A stretch of DNA of 47,236 nt, from positions 372,492 to 419,727 of the forward strand of contig BFEA01000116.1 of assembly GCA_003427395.1 (NCBI GenBank). The letters run 5' to 3'. This document shows, piece by piece, positions 10,021 through 19,874 of this stretch. How positions within the stretch are numbered: position 1 is the stretch's first letter; every line of letters begins with the position of its first letter. Under the pieces are notes generated by a model, which was not told the origin of the DNA, made no database searches, and worked only from the letters and a program-made list of their open reading frames with translations. The DNA is from Chara braunii. Its lineage: Eukaryota > Streptophyta > Charophyceae > Charales > Characeae. A program made the position numbers and the translations under genes.

Positions 10021-10765
10021 TCAAAAATCACGAAGTATAGAGATACCCCCCCTGTCCCCCTCATCCCCCTGCCCCACCGCTGCCTCCGCCAAAAAGGACC
10101 GCATCTGATCACGGGCACTCCTCATCAGCCCCAATTGGGGACAGACCCATTTCCCCCCTACTCCCACCAAGGCATCCAGTTCCCACCCAAAGAATGCCTC
10201 AGCCCACCCTTTGCCCTTGTCTGCCTCCGCTATGGTATGATGCCGACCCATACATTTCCCCCAGCCCCAGAATAGAGCATCCCCCCAAAATCTGCCCCAT
10301 CTCCCTTCAAGGCAATCACCTCCCTCCTTGTGAAGCCCTTGCAAAGTGGAGCTCTCCCCTTCAGAACCAGCCCACCACCCCACCAGATACAATTTGTATA
10401 TCTTTAAGAGGGGTATCCTAAATCTTGGACGTTTCTGTGGATTATTTCCCCCTTTTTTCCTCCATCTCTCCCTGTCCCTCCGCTGCCTCCGCCGAAAAGG
10501 ACTACTGGACATACCTGCTGGATCCCCCATCTTCCACTAGGGCATCCCACCCAAAGTATGCCTCAACCAACCCTTTACCCCAAACTGCCTCCGCTGGGAT
10601 ATGATATCACCCCCTACATCTCTCCCAGCCCCAGAATAGGGTATCCCCCAAAATCTGCCCCCCCTCCCTCCAGGGCATTCACCCCCCGCCTTGTAAAGCC
10701 CCTGCAGAGTAAAGCTCTCCTCCTTAAAGCCCCACCCCCCACCCCCTCAAAAATAATTCATTAGT
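10021..10765 (-). repeat. Two-copy ~400-bp tandem duplication with open minus frame
   Basis: The segments around 10055-10400 and 10470-10755 align. Both contain CTGCCTCCGC, CCCAGCCCCAGAATAG, CATCCCCCCAAAATCTGCCC or its near variant, and GTAAAGCCC/GTGAAGCCC in the same order. On the minus strand a 169-codon frame (10530-10021) covers the lower copy; the same frame continues through the upper copy with only a TAG at 10537-10539. The peptide repeat contains GRWGRFWG and a YSGAGRD/FWGWGKC-like segment. I do not recognise the family. It may be a decayed protein-coding repeat or a duplicated non-coding block. Confidence 0.55.
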
Positions 10766-10865
10766 GTGCCCGAAGGGGCGTTAGAAATTAATAGTGGAAA
10801 ACAGAAAACGAAAAACGTGATGGGGAAAAGGTAAATGAAGTTTTTTGGGGGCGGGGATTTTGTTG

Positions 10866-11100
10866 ATGACGGTGAACAATACCCTGAAGATGATGATGAT
10901 TAGGATGATGGTGACGCTGTGCAAACGATTAATGATGATTGATGTTGACGATGCTGATGCTGATGGTGATGATGCTGACGCACAGCGCCCTGTAATGACA
11001 ACAGGATGATGATGGTGGTGATGGTGAGCATCGCCAGTGATGATGATTTGATGATGACGATGATGATGATGGTGATGACGAGCATCACTAATGATGATGA

Positions 11101-11134
<34 letters not shown>

Positions 11135-11199
11135 CACAACGTCCTGTAATAACAAAAGGCTGATGATGGTGTTGATAACGAGCACCTTTGATGATAACC

Positions 11200-11238
<39 letters not shown>

Positions 11239-11239
11239 C

Positions 11240-11286
<47 letters not shown>

Positions 11287-11570
11287 CGCAAATGATGGTG
11301 TTGATGGCGAGCACCTTTGATGATAGTACCCTGATGATGATGATGGTGGTGACGAGCGGCACCCTGCTGATGACGACGAAACATTTTCGTGAAGACGATG
11401 TCGATGATGATGATGAACCACGCCCTGTTGATAATGCCGATGATGATGATGATGACGAGCAGCACCCTGATGATGATGATGCTAACAAACCTGGATGATG
11501 AAACCTTGCTGATGATGATGACGATAATCAGCTTGATGACGAACTGCGCCCCTATTAGCTTCGTTATGAT
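10866..11570. repeat. GAT/ATG microsatellite with higher-order units
   Basis: Long (GAT)n/(ATG)n tracts are interrupted by a recurring spacer of the type GACGAGCACC..TTGATGATA..CCTGATGATG. The spacer occurs near 11180, 11310, 11350 and 11455. Frames through this region give only poly-Met, poly-Asp, poly-His or poly-Ile and are not genes. Confidence 0.9.
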
Positions 11571-12129
11571 GGCGCGACCTGATAGTGATAGTGATGGTCT
11601 AGGATGATAGCGAGCAGTACCCCAATGGCAGGCCGTTACTATAATCTCTCACACTTCAGGGTACCTAGGGCTAACTCCACTGCACTCGACAGACATCGAC
11701 AAAGCCAACGCCTCTCAGGCCAAAAGCCACGTGCAGCAACGCAGCGGTGTCGGGCGCATCGGTCTGGCACCGCACGTGGCAGCGCGGGAGCCTCTCGCCC
11801 GGGTCACGCAGGAGTTGGACCAACCGCGTCGCGAACACACAAATGGAGCTTCCTTAGGCCGCTCCGGCCGAGTGCGCCAGCCATACCTCTCGCAAGCCCC
11901 TACGACAGGATAGGGCCTACGCGAGGCACAACTTACCTCCACCTTACGGGAGTTGTCACCTCCCTTCGGTGGGCGTATCCCCGCCGAGCTACCATTCCAC
12001 AGTACGAAAGCTACTCGGTTGCAATCGCAGAGGTGGACCAGCCGAGGGCGTTTCTGGTTCGTTATAGCATAGGGGGTACGCGCGGTAATACGCCTATCAG
12101 ACCCACACGCGGACCGACATCCTGGGGGG
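11571..12129. other. GC-rich unassigned region
   Basis: Open frames occur on both strands because of GC richness. None has a recognisable domain, and no choice between them can be supported. Confidence 0.35.
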
Positions 12130-13320
12130 GTTGAAGTCCCAAGCGTGGCTCGACGTCGGTCGACTAGGACGCATCCCACACACCACGCGCACACCACTCT
12201 ACGAACACGAAGACAAAACATACGCGCGCGCACACATTACACAAACGACACAACACAAACAACGAGACAACGCTCCTAGTTCCTCGGTAGTCAACCCATA
12301 ACCTTCCAATGCGGAAATCGGATAGGCGTCGCGCGCGAGACTTAGTATAAAATCGCGCGGACGCAGGGCTAACTCATATCGACTCGCAATGCAAACGTAC
12401 GCAAGCAGTCGCAATGATGACGTACTATGTCGTGCCCATAATCGTGCGGCCCTCGTTAATTTCGAGGGTCGCATTCGACACTCAAGTGTCGGCTGACACA
12501 CGCCTTGAGGGTTAATCTCTCGACGCTGGACAACCCCCGTGTGCGGTTGGAGACCGCACCCTCTTCTGCACCCTGTGCAGATGGGTTGAGTAGAGAGCTT
12601 TAAGTTGTAGTGGTGGTTGAACATCAAAGGGTTTGACTTTGACGGCTGCCACGGACTATAACGTCCAATCATGAAAATGCAAAAAGGAGACTCACTCTAA
12701 CCCGCATTAGTTGATGGCCCTCTAAATGGAAAGGGGATGGATAAACACAAAAGACGCACGCGCGGAGGAGGTCCGGTATCCTATCCATAGGCTACCTGGC
12801 GCCGAGATAATGAGGCCCGTACACGGACCCCCAAGGGCTGACCGGGGCTAGTCCTCCGCCCACGTGCCGCTTCACGTTACGAAGACCCCAAGTTTACGGG
12901 TCGTGTCGCGCTCGTGATCTCGTCGCCCGACCCATAACTCTTTTAGTGCGGGATGCAACGAGTTCCGCGCACGAATTTAGTATAAGATCGCGAGGGTGCT
13001 GGACTTACACATACTATCTCGCTATGCAGTTCTAAAGAGTAACCGCGATGACGGCGCATTGTGTAGTGCCCACACCCAAATGGCCTACTCTGAGTCAAGG
13101 GGTCCCCTCTTGACGCTCAGGCGTTGGCTGAAGCGCGAGCCAATGGGGGTAACCCTTTAGCGCGCGCAAAACCGGCCTGAGCGCCTTTCCAGCTTCTGCA
13201 CCCTGAGGTGTCCCAACGGGTGCGGGGCAAGACGGCCCCTAGGGCAAGAGGGAGTTTGAAGCGGTGGTGAGTTGTCAGGCGCATCACCAGTGACACGCTG
13301 ACCCTTTCGCCCTGAACTTT
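12130..13320 (+). repeat. Two diverged copies of a ~635-bp unit with TATA-like box
   Basis: Landmarks occur twice in the same order: an ACCCATAAC motif, CGCGC(G/A)CGA, TTAGTATAA(A/G)ATCGCG (12342 and 12977), GTGCCCA, a hairpin, a second small hairpin followed by GGCTGA, TTCTGCACCCTG, and a GTAGTGGTGG/GCGGTGGTGA segment. The first hairpin is CCCTCG..CGAGGG in the first copy and TCAAGGGG..CCCTCTTGA in the second. The second hairpin is GACACT-CA-AGTGTC versus GACGCT-CA-GGCGTT. The TATA-like motif suggests a promoter-bearing unit such as an LTR. No ORF is associated. Confidence 0.6.
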
Positions 13321-13471
13321 ATCGTTCCACCAGGATAAATCGCAACAAGGAAAATAAACAAAAGTTGGCGAGGGATGTCCCCTCCCTTCTATTCACCCCA
13401 ACCTTCGACTGACCCTTAGTACGCGGGCACTTCAGACCACGCCATCTCCACACGTAGGTAGTCATGCATTG

Positions 13472-13477
<6 letters not shown>

Positions 13478-13551
<74 letters not shown>
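13478..13551. repeat. (TA)n tract at left arm outer end
   Basis: About 37 TA dinucleotides. The large inverted arm begins directly after it. Confidence 0.95.
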
Positions 13552-13556
<5 letters not shown>

Positions 13557-14239
13557 AGGGGAATAATTATGTGACGATCACTTCTCACAGTCATAGTGGG
13601 TCTCCTCCTAGCCATACATATATATGCAAACGCAGGGCAACCCAACCAAAACCCCAAGTCTTTGAACATACCCGCAATCACATCAAAAGTCAGATAAGAG
13701 TCCACGCACTACGCGGAGTCAACTCCAGCCAGTTCCTATACTCATACCCTCGATTTAGCCATGCAACCCCCAACCTCCTGCCAACCAACCTCAATTAAAT
13801 ACTCAGTACCTTTGTTAAATGGTCATTCAATAAAAGTCCGGGTGAAACCCTTCACAAACAAAAAGATCACCAGGGCTAAAGCCTTTTAGGTTGAGTATGG
13901 GGAGCGAGTGAAAATTGAGTCGTGAGCCGACGAATCGGCAACCGACCTGTTATCAGTGATAACACATGATAATCCTTGCAGGATCAAGATGAACTAACCC
14001 AAGTCCTGAATTGAATGTCCAAGAAAGGCCTGTACCATAAGACAGGTCAATGCCCAAGCTAAATCATCAGCATATGGGGGATGACCCTCCATAGCGCATC
14101 CGCACCCAAGTTACCTACCAACTAAATCAGAGTCTACCTCTAAGCCAGTGCCCAAGCAAAGGTAGACTAACGGCAGGATCTCCCCTATTCAGGGTGGATC
14201 ACCAGAATTGTCATCTGTCAGAATATAATCTAACTCCTC

Positions 14240-14620
14240 TAAATCAAGAAAATTTGGGCAGCGCTTCCCATAAAAAAACTTTCTTTTCAGAATTTATATC
14301 AGCCCGAATATGAGAGCAGAGATAGTCTTTGACTTTCCAAAGTTAAATTTTGCCTGAATCCCTGAACTAGCAAAAATTTGGGCAGCACTCCCTTTAGAAA
14401 ACGAAACTTTCCAAATTTTTACTAAGCCATACATGAACTTTAGACAGGTTGAACTTTGAAAAGTCAAGAATTGACTAACTCCCCGGATTTGTAGAAATTT
14501 CGGCAGCGCTTCCCGTAGAGAAAGTGGCTTACCAAAATTTATACAAAATCAAGTATAACAAAAGATCCCAGAAAATGCGAGAATCGATCTTAGTAAAAAA
14601 CTTAGCTCAGAAAATGCAGG
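14240..14620. repeat. Three-unit repeat with GCAGCGCTTCCC core
   Basis: Units with TTTGGGCAGCGCTTCCC, TTTGGGCAGCACTCCC and TTTCGGCAGCGCTTCCC occur at about 14254, 14379 and 14495. Each is followed by an ACTTTCC/AAAGTGG stretch and a TTGACTTTCCAAAG-like segment. The right arm has four matching units at about 45770-46215 in reverse orientation, two of them nearly identical over ~135 bp. Confidence 0.8.
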
Positions 14621-14835
14621 AATTGACCTAACTCCTATCGCTCTAGCACAAGGCGAGCCTCTAAAGCAACTACCTGTCAACCTGACACTCAAACCAAGTA
14701 GTAGCCTCACTCAGTCTCATGAAGGCCAAACCACAAAGGTAAATACTCTCGCCATCCCAAGTCAATCCTTGCAAACAATAGTTCGTAACCTCTCAATGCT
14801 TTATCTTTTTATACCCAACTTACATAGGGCATAAT

Positions 14836-15660
14836 GTCAAGCCGTCCAATCTTATGGAACTTGCCTGACTCAGCCATTGAGTATACACGAACAGGTTGCA
14901 CAACTACTTCTCTCTTCTTTTTCGGCATACGACTAGGCCGTTCATCTTAGAACAAGGCTTAGTCGCCCAGAACTATTTAATATCCAACTTATATATACCT
15001 CTCTGAGCTTGGTGTTCAAAAGTTGGNCATAGGACNGAGCNGTTCATCTTNGAACAAGGCCCGACCTGCCCAGGGTTACCTTCAATTATACTCTTAATTA
15101 TACTCTCTTCATCTCCTGATAAGCTATAGCCAGACCGTCCAATTTTATGAAACCCATGCCTGACTAGCCTGTTCATAAATAGGATGGCATAAAATATAAT
15201 CAAAATTTAGCCTTTTGGGTTCCAGCATGTGCGAGGCATTGGGCAAACCGTCCAATCTTATGGAACTGGTCTGGTCCTCTGCCAGGTTCATTTCTCTCTG
15301 ACCCAACTGTGTACAGCATGAGTCCAAGGCCGTCCAATCTTATGGACATGCCCTGCCCTCAACAAGGATTATCCCCTCAGAATAAAACAAGAGCGGGCTG
15401 AGCCGTCCAATCTTATGGACTTGCTCAGACCTCCTTGATCAGAAACAAAAGAAACAGAACGAACCCCAATCAAACATGGCAACCAAACCCTCCAATCTTA
15501 TGGTACAGGTTTGGCCCCTAAATAGTCAGCCACAGTCAAACCCTCACAATTCAGAGCAATCAGACCGTTCAATCTTATGAAACTGGTCTGACTCTCCATG
15601 CAATTCAAAAATAAAACACAGCGGTCAGGCCATCCAATCTTATGGAACTGGTCTGACCCC
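14836..15660. repeat. Hairpin array, left arm (about ten units)
   Basis: Units about 70-110 bp apart carry a nearly constant loop, (G/A)TCCAATCTTATGGAACT or a close form, inside a stem that changes from unit to unit. Best pairs: GACTAGGCC 14931-14939 with GGCTTAGTC 14956-14964; CTGAGC 15398-15403 with GCTCAG 15423-15428; CCAAACC 15483-15489 with GGTTTGG 15508-15514; TCAGACC 15560-15566 with GGTCTGA 15585-15591; GGTCAGGCC 15623-15631 with GGTCTGACC 15650-15658. Units near 15030 (with Ns), 15130 and 15245 are weaker. This looks like selection for, or descent with, RNA or cruciform structure. Function unknown. Confidence 0.8.
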
Positions 15661-16720
15661 ATAGGACCCATTCACGCTTAGGCAAAACCACCTTTCACCC
15701 ACCCTTCCCCCAGATGCAACCCCTTGTATTCACAATCTGCCTTTAGGAAATCAACAAAAACTGAAATTGAGATTACGCACACATTCTTTTACTTAATCTG
15801 AGTTGTGTCCTGACCTGCGGCCGCCTTACATAGAGGCCAGGCCGTACCCGTCTGCCCCGTCCTGATTCCGATAAACGTCCCGAGTGGTCTGGCCCCCGCG
15901 GCATCCCACCCGCGGTCCCTCAAAACTCACACAACCGGCCGCGGTACCGCGCCCCAGACCAAACTGGGCCGCGGATAATCACAAAATAAATAAATAAAAA
16001 TAAATAAAATATGGATGAAAAATAAAGCATCATGATGAAGAACCCCTAAGCAGGGTGCGGGACTGTTAGAGCCCCGCTGGTCCCGTGAACTGGGTCCGCG
16101 CCTATCAGCAAAACCGAGGGGAGGTAGCCCCGCGAGGCCCTCAACTCCCCTCAGTTTTCCTCCGTAACGCTCCGCTGCCGCTCCGTAACGCACACTGGCC
16201 TCGATCCCCGAACCTCTGTGACAATAACCTGACACTGTAACCTATAAGGCTATGCCCCAGCTTGGAACAACTAGGCACGGAATCCAATATAGAGTGGTGC
16301 CGCGCCGTGCCTAGCCTTGGAAACAACAGCCTAGGCCTTTCCTTTCCTACCGCGGCCGGCGTGCCAACACCAGGCCCCCGCCCCAGCCTACTTAGACCGC
16401 TCCGTGGCCGCCCCGCACGCCACCCCGTGCGCCAGTCCTACCGACGGTCGCGCATGCCAACCCAGGAACAAGCTCTTACTCCTCATCCAAGCCATAGCAC
16501 GGTCCGGGTCGGTCGACTAGACCGGCCGCTCACTCAATCAGAAAAATCACACGCGCGCCTTAAAATTGCGCGCCCACATACCCTCTAACTTAACCAGGGC
16601 GGGTCCCGGACGTGATCGTGCTTCGCATGGCTTATTTCGACCAAACTCATTGTTCCCTGTCATGTGCAAAACCCAGGGCGGATACCCTTGTAAGGGTATT
16701 CGCGCCGATAGCGGCAATGG

Positions 16721-17260
16721 AGCAAAACGTGGAACTCACAGAAACTAAACGTCACCGGGAGTCAGACCATCTGCCACATCGACTTGTGAGATGGTGTGGT
16801 CAAGCGCCTGCGGTCTCCTGCGCATGCGCTAAGCGCCAGAATATAAAAAAAGGCCGCCATCGCCACTGTGCGCCATCTCCAGGAGCACGTAGCGTCGGGC
16901 AGGGCCAGCGCTCCTGGTAGCGCTGCGCCCGCACCGTGACCTAGTAGTACCAGAATCCATGGGATCCACGACCCTGAAAAGGTACCCTAAATACAACTAT
17001 AATAACTGTACACTGTATTCAGGGGAAGAAGGTAGGGTCTATTCACCAGGTCTGCAGAGAAAAAAGATAAACCACGAATACTTGGCCCATACATCAGCCA
17101 CGAGCTCTTGACGTTAAGCCACTAGACCACCGAGCCTGTTTTTGCCGACCCTGGAGCCTGTTTTTGCCGACTCTGGATTTCACTGCGACCGAAACCTGCG
17201 GAGCCTGGGTGCCATTGTGTTTCCTCTTCTGGTACTCTTCGAAAAAGAAAAGAAGAAAAA
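16721..17260. other. Unassigned region inside the left arm
   Basis: Follows the end of arm homology. Contains a TATA-like AATATAAAAAAAGG at about 16840. No coding frame is supported. If the arm is a chromovirus leader, gag should follow here, and it is not recognisable. Confidence 0.35.
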
Positions 17261-17261
17261 C

Positions 17262-17770
17262 GGATAATTCGCAAAATACCCCCATAAGTTGAGATACATG
17301 CCAAAATGCCCCGAAAAGATGTGGGTAGAGCAGAATCCCCCTCTGACAAAAAAATATTTTGTGAAAAATATTTTGTGAAATACCCCTGACGTCGGTTGGA
17401 CCCACATCTTTGCAATATACCCCTACCGGGTGGCATCCAACTTTGCAAAATGCCCCTGTACTTGCCAACTTTTCCTACGTGCTATTGCAAAAGGCCAAGG
17501 CCCAAACGGGACGGTCCAGATTGCAAAGTTGCACACCTGCCTGACAGGGGCACGACACAAAGATTTCGGCCCAGAAGAGCATTCCACTCTACCCACATCT
17601 TTCAGGGGCATTTCCAGATTGCAAAGTTGCACATGCACCTGACAGGGGCACAACACAGATTTCGGCCCAAAAAAACATTCCACTCTACCCACATCTTTCA
17701 GGGGCATATTGGCATATATCTCAACTTTTGGGGGTCCCGTTTCACAAATTATCCCCCCAAAAAACAGAAC
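17262..17770. repeat. Foldback repeat with internal 98-bp duplication
   Basis: 17268-17345 is inverted relative to about 17665-17760. Shared boxes are AAGATGTGGGTAGAG, AAGTTGAGATA and GGGATAATT-like ends. Inside the right half, a 98-bp unit beginning CCAGATTGCAAAGTTGCAC repeats at 17516 and 17614, each ending in CCACATCTTTCAGGGGCAT. The centre (17350-17500) has a short duplicated AAATATTTTGTGAA. Open frames over this block are not called as genes. Confidence 0.75.
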
Positions 17771-17874
17771 AATGAAGAAAAAAGGAAGGAACAACCCTAG
17801 GGATGTGAAAGCAACTGCATGCAGAACCTGGTGCAGAGGTGCTGAGGTCCCAACCGGTTGGAAAGACGGATTCT

Positions 17875-18553
17875 GCGCTAGCGCTAGCGTCCCGCAGCAG
17901 GCCAACCGGCATGGCCCGGTTGTCCCTGGCTCAACTAGCACCCGAGGAGGAGGGCCCCGTCCTTGCTAGGCCTGTGTACGCGCCCAAGAGGACACGTGGC
18001 GCTCTCGATTGCCACGTGGCGAACCTATTGTTTGGTGTCGTATAGGCACCGTGACGCGTAATCAGGGGCAGCGCAGACCGTGAGATTGCATCATGTATCT
18101 TGCAAGTTAGGCGGCGTAGTCTTTTCAATCAACTATGGTTTCACCCGGAGAGTTACATCGTAGAGCAGCGTCGTGGTTATGTACTCTGGAAAGGGGCCGA
18201 CGAAGGCTGCAGCTGATCGTGGGTGGGCTGTCTCTCCAAAAGCAGCAGGGGACGGAGGTTGACAGGGGGGCGATTTCACAATCTGTCTGTCTGGCTGGTA
18301 GGAGCCAATATATGTGGTGATCATCTGGGAACTGGAAGAGGGGCCAGCTTCTGAACTCGATCGCATCATTGATTGGAGCCAGGCGGATGAGTTGCTGAAT
18401 GTCTGTTATGCCCTCTTCGAAGAGGGTGTCGCCCTCCGTACGGAGTTAGGAGGACAGCATAGGTTACCTTGGCGACACCTGCATCATTGACGACGACTAT
18501 AACACCGCCCCCACCACCACCACCACCACCACCACCAACAACAACAAAAACAA

Positions 18554-18587
<34 letters not shown>

Positions 18588-18840
18588 ACCAACAACTTGG
18601 GTGGCTGCGAGGACTGCACCGAGTGCACTAACAAAGGTCAACCTGGTGGACGTGAGGACAGCATCAGCGGCACGAGCGGCACCTGCATCATCGCGGAGGA
18701 CAATAACACCGATCACACCAATATTGATAACAGCAACAATGACAACAACAACAACAACAACAACAATGACAACAACTTGAAGAACAACAACAACAACAAC
18801 AACAATACTCGTTCTACGCTCTCTCCCCACCTGGCATGAA
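17875..18840 (+). pseudogene. Decayed second copy of the 7.2-8.2 kb element
   Basis: Starts with CGCTAGCGCTAGCG (17876-17889) and the same GC-rich leader as at 7175. After ~430 bp, an interrupted plus frame (about 18311-18490) reads EELEEGPASEL-like acidic sequence and a QADELLNVCYALFEEGV segment, loosely resembling residues 75-98 of the 7459 ORF. It ends at a TGA at about 18490. An (ACC)n(AAC)n block follows at 18509-18590, then another AAC-rich block at 18733-18808. Homology of the leader is clear; homology of the coding part is weak. No intact product. Confidence 0.45.
18509..18590. repeat. (ACC)n / (AAC)n microsatellite
   Basis: ACC repeats pass into AAC repeats, with a second AAC-rich run at 18733-18808. 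Confidence 0.95.
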
Positions 18841-19650
18841 CAGAGTTGTCGCCCCCCCTTGCTCGTCTTTCTGTTGGGAGGGGAGGAGGTTACATCCCGT
18901 TTGATGGCTCAAGTACATGAGAGTTCCCTGCACCCTGCCTTCCTTCGATGACATGGCTGATCCTAATGAATTTGGTTCAGGTACGCGTTTGGAGTCTGCT
19001 GCTACTGGTCTCTTTTGGGGCGACCTACGATCTCTTATTGATGATGTCAGGCAGGACTCCATATCGTCGACAACCTTACTCACAAAGGTGGTGGGGATGG
19101 TGCGATTACGTATTGGGTAAGCAGGAATGGATAGCGGAGGATGGGTGATTGAGATTTGTGAGTTCCGGAGCTCTGTTCTGTCCTCCATTATACGGTAATT
19201 CCACTTTTCAATGTCCCCTCCTCTGTCTATTGCCGTCGATTTTTCACCGCAGATAACCCATGCTTTTCCAGGTTGATAGGCAGTGCTGATATACTATTTA
19301 CAGCCTGAGGAGCGGTGATGTGCGTTCATTAGCAACTTCTCGCTTCCTCCACCTTATGCAATGAGTGGTACCATGAGGTATGGAGGTATGGGGAGTGTGG
19401 ATCTACTCGTTTTTTTCCAACCCATGTCAAAACATAATTGCTGAAGTGCTAATAAGATCATGGTACTCTAGCTATTGGCGCCCCCCCCTTTCATGGTGGT
19501 AGTGTTAAATTTGGGAAATGGGAGACGTGTTTTAGGCTTGTTGATAACATTCAACCCTCCTGCCCTGCTACAACTTCTCCTCTCTTCTGCTAAGGTGTTG
19601 AAGGGTTCCCAGTACTGACATTGTGTTGAGCAGGGTCTTTTTTGACATCA
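18841..19650. other. Unassigned region
   Basis: Short open frames only, for example 18917-19120. None has a recognisable domain. No clear repeat. Confidence 0.35.
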
Positions 19651-19654
19651 TTCT

Positions 19655-19815
19655 ATAAGGGACACCGGACCCAATTTCCAGTTGACACATGTTATCGCAC
19701 AAAGATGCTGGACCCGATTTCCAGCACGTGTAGCTCCCCCACCAATAGATGGAGCCTTCAATGAAAGGACCCACTTAACGGGGCTGCTCTTATCACCTCG
19801 TTAAGTGGGATCTCC
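19655..19815 (+). mobile_element. Small retroposon, copy D
   Basis: The box GGACCCGATTTCCAGCACG and AGCTCCCCCACCAATAGATGG lies at about 19709-19755, with an extra GGACCCAATTTCCAG just upstream at 19667. The 3' hairpin has a 14-bp stem, CCCACTTAACGGGG 19770-19783 with CCTCGTTAAGTGGG 19796-19809 (one G-U pair), and loop CTGCTCTTATCA, identical to copies A and B. The stem shares no sequence with those copies. No A tail. A (TA)n run follows at about 19832-19851. Confidence 0.7.
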
Positions 19816-19874
19816 CGCATATGAAGGTTTTGTATATATATATATATATATGGATGGGCCAAACGTGAGACTAT

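Larger units (their letters stand above)
13553..16720 (+). mobile_element. Left arm of large inverted repeat (LTR/leader-like)
   Basis: This 3.2-kb block matches the reverse complement of 40210-46890 segment by segment. Shared landmarks from outside in: the GATCACTTCTCACAGTC box; the TGTTATCA-G-TGATAACA palindrome (13948-13964); GCAGCGCTTCCC repeats; the hairpin array; an AGATTAAGTAAA/GCAGATTGTGAA block (15700-15800 in reverse); a CTATAAGG..CCTCGATCCCCGAACCTC block (16195-16260); and the palindrome ATACCCTT-GT-AAGGGTAT (16682-16699). Homology ends just after that palindrome. On the right, the same end abuts the 5' end of a chromovirus coding region. I infer the LTR plus leader of a plus-oriented chromovirus copy whose coding part is missing here. 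No gene is visible inside the arm. Confidence 0.7.

Noticed and set aside
10101-10135. CTCATCAG as a reverse-strand hammerhead core
   Set aside because: No TTTCG box or stems at the required distance; the same applies to CTCATCAG near 6168.
11088-11500. Long frames rich in Met, Asp, His or Ile over the GAT array
   Set aside because: They are translations of the trinucleotide repeat in each frame and have no other sequence support.
11604-12233. Opposing ~175-codon frames on both strands
   Set aside because: Both arise from GC richness; neither has a domain and they overlap.
13319-13800. Frames with Ile-Tyr repeats on both strands
   Set aside because: Translation of the (TA)n tract.
14836-15660. 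Hairpin array as a CRISPR array
   Set aside because: Repeats are variable, spacing is irregular, the context is eukaryotic, and the conserved part is the loop and not a repeat separated by unique spacers.
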